A stretch of 55,631 bases of DNA. Source: Allorhizocola rhizosphaerae (GTDB lineage: Bacteria; Actinomycetota; Actinomycetes; Mycobacteriales; Micromonosporaceae). Within the stretch, counting starts at the first letter, position 1. Each line of letters starts with the position of its first letter. Shown here one piece after another: positions 52,841 through 55,631 of this stretch. The notes beneath the pieces were generated by a model, which did no database searches, was not told the origin of the DNA, and saw nothing but the letters and a program-made list of their open reading frames with translations. The translations under genes were made by a program, and so were the position numbers. The stretch is taken from positions 1 to 55,631 of the forward strand of contig NZ_QJUG01000020.1 of the NCBI RefSeq assembly GCF_003426775.1. Reading direction: 5' to 3'.

Positions 52841-53647
52841 TCACTCCAACTCCCCGAGCAGGGCCAGGTCAGCGGGCGTAAGAGTAGCGGTCGTGACCGT
52901 CAGTTCGACCATCAGGTTGTGGCTGAGCTTTACGCCCAATGGTTTCTCGACTTCATCCTCGAAGAGCCCGGCCTTGACGCCCTTGTCGCGAAGGGAACGC
53001 CGGACCTTCTCCACGACCCGGTCCACCCGTTTGACGTCCCAGTGTTGCCCGGGTTGCAGCTCGTTGAGCTGGTCGGCGACGTCCTGCCGGGGCAGCGGGG
53101 ACGGGTCGGGATCCTTGGACAGGTAGCGCTGCCCGAGGACGACCAGGACCAACCGCTGCTCCTGCGTGAGCGGCCAGGCCCGTGGCGCCAGGGTGCGGCC
53201 GTCGGGCAGCGGAACGCGCGTGGTCCCCTCGGCATCGTTGATGCGCACTTCCAGCACGTGCTTGCGGTCATTGGTACCGGTAATAATCAATGTCGTATAT
53301 CCGGGATTCAGCGGGTACGGCTCGTCCGCGCGGTGAATCCGATATCCGCCAGACATTTCGATGGCCAGCGTCCCGGTGTTGCGCAGCCACCACCAGCGCT
53401 GCCGATACTCAAGCACCCCATGCGTGCGGCTCACGCGAAGGTCGTTCTCACCCACAAACACCGCTTCGGTCTTGGGCTCGGGCGCACGGCCGAACCGCAG
53501 CCGCGCGCCTTCGGCGGCGCTCAGCCCGACCGTGCCGCTCAGTGCCCGCACGATGAGGGCGCCGGGGCTGGTCCACGGCTTGCCGTGACGTGGGATGTCG
53601 CCGCCGGCGATCCGGGCGAGCGCCACGAATGCCTCCTGGAAGTTCAT
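52841..53647 (-). CDS. FHA-domain protein
   Basis: A 268-residue cytoplasmic protein. The forkhead-associated domain (about residues 40-115) contains RLRFGRAPEP, NDLRVSRTHGVLEY and RQRWWWLRNTGT, which are the phosphothreonine-binding loops. A C-terminal helical domain (about 150-260) with EEQRLVLVVLGQRYL-like sequence and VDRVVEKVRRSLRDKGV recalls a winged-helix module. It probably reads Ser/Thr kinase phosphorylation. The start is ATG 53647, or ATG 53704 further up; neither has a ribosome binding site. It is divergent from the lipoprotein gene and follows it in regulation if the palindrome is shared. Confidence 0.75.
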   Translation of the reverse strand: MNFQEAFVALARIAGGDIPRHGKPWTSPGALIVRALSGTVGLSAAEGARLRFGRAPEPKTEAVFVGENDLRVSRTHGVLEYRQRWWWLRNTGTLAIEMSGGYRIHRADEPYPLNPGYTTLIITGTNDRKHVLEVRINDAEGTTRVPLPDGRTLAPRAWPLTQEQRLVLVVLGQRYLSKDPDPSPLPRQDVADQLNELQPGQHWDVKRVDRVVEKVRRSLRDKGVKAGLFEDEVEKPLGVKLSHNLMVELTVTTATLTPADLALLGELE

Positions 53648-53662
53648 ATGGCTGCAGTCGGT

Positions 53663-53677
53663 GCGGGAGGGGTCCCG
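53663..53677 (+). promoter_or_regulatory. Shared operator-like palindrome, copy B
   Basis: GCGGGAGGGGTCCCG lies between the divergent FHA and lipoprotein genes, 26-40 bases before the lipoprotein start, the same distance and orientation as copy A relative to its gene. Confidence 0.55.
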
Positions 53678-53702
53678 TAGGTCATACCGTACGCTCTCGG
53701 AC

Positions 53703-54194
53703 ATGGCTATGGACATGGCGATGTTCACCACGGTCAGAGCGGCGAGCCGGGCGATCGGATGCGGGTTGCTGCTGGCTGCGCTGGCGGCAGGCTGCGCGCA
53801 AAATCCGCTCACCGGTCCGGAGACCGGCACTCCGAGCGCCACGGGGGCGGCAACGCCGTCCGTGACCGCGATTGCTTCCGCCCCGACCGTGCCCGATCGG
53901 CAACCGCACACCCTCGTGCTGGAGGCGACCGGCGGCGGCAACGTCACCTCCGTCAAGTACACCTTGGACGGCAAGGACGTGCAGCGTGGGGCGGTGACCC
54001 TGCCCTGGCGCGAGTCCATCACGATACCCAATGATGGTCAGCCACACTCGTACAGCCTGGAGGTGGAGTTCCGCGGCGGGGGCAAGGTCGACCTGGTCGC
54101 GATCTTCAACGGCCAGGTTGTCGCCCGGGGCGGCAGCGCGGGCAGCGGCAACTCGACGGGCAACGCCGCAGTCGGGGGCACCGTCCAAGGCTGA
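53703..54194 (+). CDS. Lipoprotein, MmpS-like outer domain
   Basis: A 163-residue lipoprotein. The signal peptide with lipobox LAAGC (from GLLLAALAAGC) is followed by a Ser/Thr/Ala/Pro-rich linker and a small beta-sandwich domain (HTLVLEATGGGNVTSVKYTL, then SITIPNDGQPHSYSLEVEF). This resembles the MmpS-like domain of actinomycete membrane-associated proteins. Several in-frame ATGs (53703, 53709, 53715, 53721) could serve as start; none has a strong ribosome binding site, so a very short leader is likely. It is anchored on the outer membrane face, function unknown. Confidence 0.7.
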   Translation: MAMDMAMFTTVRAASRAIGCGLLLAALAAGCAQNPLTGPETGTPSATGAATPSVTAIASAPTVPDRQPHTLVLEATGGGNVTSVKYTLDGKDVQRGAVTLPWRESITIPNDGQPHSYSLEVEFRGGGKVDLVAIFNGQVVARGGSAGSGNSTGNAAVGGTVQG

Positions 54195-54205
54195 CGCGGC
54201 CCCGC

Positions 54206-55612
54206 TTACGCAGGCCCGGCGTCGTGCCGCCACCAATCGATGATCGCGAACGGCTCGGTGCCCCAGTGGGCATACACCGCGATGGCGAAGCGCTCATCGG
54301 TCCACTGCAGATAACGCTCGCCGGTCGAATCGTGCGTCCCGCAACGGAGGGTGCCGCTGCTGCCGTTGCCCCGCGCATAGGGCCTGCTGCCGTAGAACTC
54401 TTCCGGCAGGCGCGTGCAGTCTTTCTCCGGCTCGGTGTCGCTGCCGGCGTTGAACGTCCTGCGCATCGCCTCAGCGTCCGCGAACTGGTAGTACACCACC
54501 AATCCCGCACCGCTCGTGCGGCCGCACGCCACGGCCGCAACGGGTGTCACACCGCCGATGTCGGCCCACACCTGCCCCGGCGACGGGCGCAGGCAGTTGA
54601 GCCGGGAGGCGATCGGGATGCGGTCGAGCAAGGCGCGCTCGGGCCCGGTCGGGAACGGCGGCGCCGCACGGGCGTTGACCGCGGCCACGATCCGGCTCAG
54701 CGGCGCCAGGTGCCACTCCCACCACCAGCCGTGAAGCGCGCCCCGTTCACTGCCCGTGACCCGGCCGGCGATCAGCAGCGGTTCCATGGACCACTCCATC
54801 GCGAGCGTGCCGTCGGGGCCGGGGCGGCACAGGTATTGTCCTAAATCGACAGAGAGCCAATCGTGCCGACCGGTGCCGAGGAAGTCCGGCCCGGCGCACG
54901 AGACCCCACTGGGCGCCTTGGCCTCGCCCACCCGGCCGGTGAAGCTCGCACGCAGCTCGGGCAGCGAGGCGAACCGCAAGTAGGACACCTCGCGCGCGCC
55001 CGACCCGGTCGGGATGCAGGTCACGCCCGCGATCGCGGCTGAGTCCAGATTGGACAGCCGCTTGCAGTCCGTGCCGGCGGCGAAGTCGAACAGCTCGCGC
55101 TCCTGCGCCGTCGGGAACGCCGGATCGCCACCCGTCCACGCCGACCAGGCCTGAAGCAGCGCCGCTCCCTCGGCCGCCGGTGCATCGGCCCGGGTGACCG
55201 TGCGGGCCTGCTCATCGGTCCACACCAGCATGGCACTCCCGTCGCGCTCGTGACACAGCACCCGCCCGCGCATCGGACCCGTTGCGGGGTAACGGTGCTC
55301 GGCTCCGGTCCAATCAGCACAGTCGCCCTGCCCCGTTGCCACACCGGCCTCACCGACCAGGCGCGAGTATGCCTCGTTGGCGCTCCTGGTGTCAGGGAAC
55401 AGGTTCAGCACGGCGTCGCGGCACGACAGCGCCGAATTGGCCCCGGTCATCGGCTCGACCTCCGCCTCGCAGTCGTCCCGCAGGGCGGCCGGCACCCGGG
55501 CCAGCGCCGCCCGATCCGGGGCCGGATCGACCACCGTGGCCGCGACCGTCGCGACCAGCGCGGTGGTCAGGCCGGCCCCTGCCACCGCCATCGCCCCCGC
55601 CCACCGGCGCAT
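54206..55612 (-). CDS. Membrane-anchored protein with three related cysteine-containing modules
   Basis: A protein of at least 468 residues with one N-terminal hydrophobic segment (about residues 6-28) and a large outer part built of three modules of about 140 residues. Each has an early DC or NC, a VxCxxxxG or LSCRD strand, a late RVLCHERDG or LRCGTHD strand, and a WTDE or WSME segment. Similar modules occur outside actinomycete Ser/Thr kinases. The frame stays open from ATG 55612 to the window end, so it may be the C-terminal part of a larger protein such as a receptor kinase. Confidence 0.6.
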   Translation of the reverse strand: MRRWAGAMAVAGAGLTTALVATVAATVVDPAPDRAALARVPAALRDDCEAEVEPMTGANSALSCRDAVLNLFPDTRSANEAYSRLVGEAGVATGQGDCADWTGAEHRYPATGPMRGRVLCHERDGSAMLVWTDEQARTVTRADAPAAEGAALLQAWSAWTGGDPAFPTAQERELFDFAAGTDCKRLSNLDSAAIAGVTCIPTGSGAREVSYLRFASLPELRASFTGRVGEAKAPSGVSCAGPDFLGTGRHDWLSVDLGQYLCRPGPDGTLAMEWSMEPLLIAGRVTGSERGALHGWWWEWHLAPLSRIVAAVNARAAPPFPTGPERALLDRIPIASRLNCLRPSPGQVWADIGGVTPVAAVACGRTSGAGLVVYYQFADAEAMRRTFNAGSDTEPEKDCTRLPEEFYGSRPYARGNGSSGTLRCGTHDSTGERYLQWTDERFAIAVYAHWGTEPFAIIDWWRHDAGPA

Positions 55613-55631
55613 GCTTGGGGTCTTCGCCGCG

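Overview
The window reads as chromosome of a high-GC, probably mycelial, Gram-positive actinomycete. The evidence is strongly G/C-biased third codon positions, frequent GTG starts, many ATGA/GTGA translational couplings, an AfsR/SARP-type regulator, a CU044_5270-type gene next to an ECF sigma factor, WYL and LAL-type LuxR regulators, and a CBM2-GH5 cellulase. No rRNA, tRNA or CRISPR array was seen. I cannot name the genus from sequence alone.

Layout. 1-12 kb: start of a leftward gene cut by the window edge, a GT-C type membrane glycosyltransferase, two secreted cell-wall-type proteins (a transglycosylase-like/FG-GAP fusion and an NlpC/P60 hydrolase) that share a duplicated leader, and a large BTAD/NB-ARC/TPR regulator. 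Then come a membrane protein and a secreted repeat protein, interspersed with four decayed gene fragments: IS5-type transposase, serine recombinase, GntR/UTRA regulator and SGNH esterase. 12-17 kb: a coupled operon of ECF sigma factor, CU044_5270-type membrane protein and secreted subtilase. 17-20 kb: a secreted cellulase and a ROK regulator, with similar operator-like sites in front of both. 20-24 kb: a coupled leftward operon of a 47-codon small ORF, a MacB-like ABC ATPase, an FtsX-type permease and a signal-peptidase-fold protein that lacks both catalytic residues. 24-29 kb: BON and DUF5994 proteins, then a coupled GT4 / six-hairpin / GH130 carbohydrate operon. 29-33 kb: a LAL-type regulator and a two-gene operon ending in an apolipoprotein N-acyltransferase-like enzyme. 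33-36.6 kb: an epoxide hydrolase divergent from a WYL regulator, and a TrmB/LuxR-like regulator.

36.7-45.6 kb looks like acquired DNA. Two tyrosine recombinases (the second broken by two frameshifts) are translationally coupled to an A24 prepilin peptidase whose two domains lie in separate overlapping frames. Next to them is a visibly AT-richer block with three secreted or lipoprotein genes of unknown function and several strong inverted repeats.

45.6-55.6 kb: a large subtilase/Kelch protein, a sugar O-acetyltransferase, a histidine phosphatase, a frameshifted lipoprotein gene, and a group of membrane, FHA and lipoprotein genes. Two of these carry an identical 15-bp operator-like palindrome. 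The window ends in a secreted protein built from three related cysteine-containing modules. The best candidates for something undescribed are the small-ORF/ABC/dead-signal-peptidase operon, the recombinase/prepilin-peptidase operon with its neighbouring lipoprotein block, and the leader of the FG-GAP gene, whose predicted hairpin covers a ribosome binding site.
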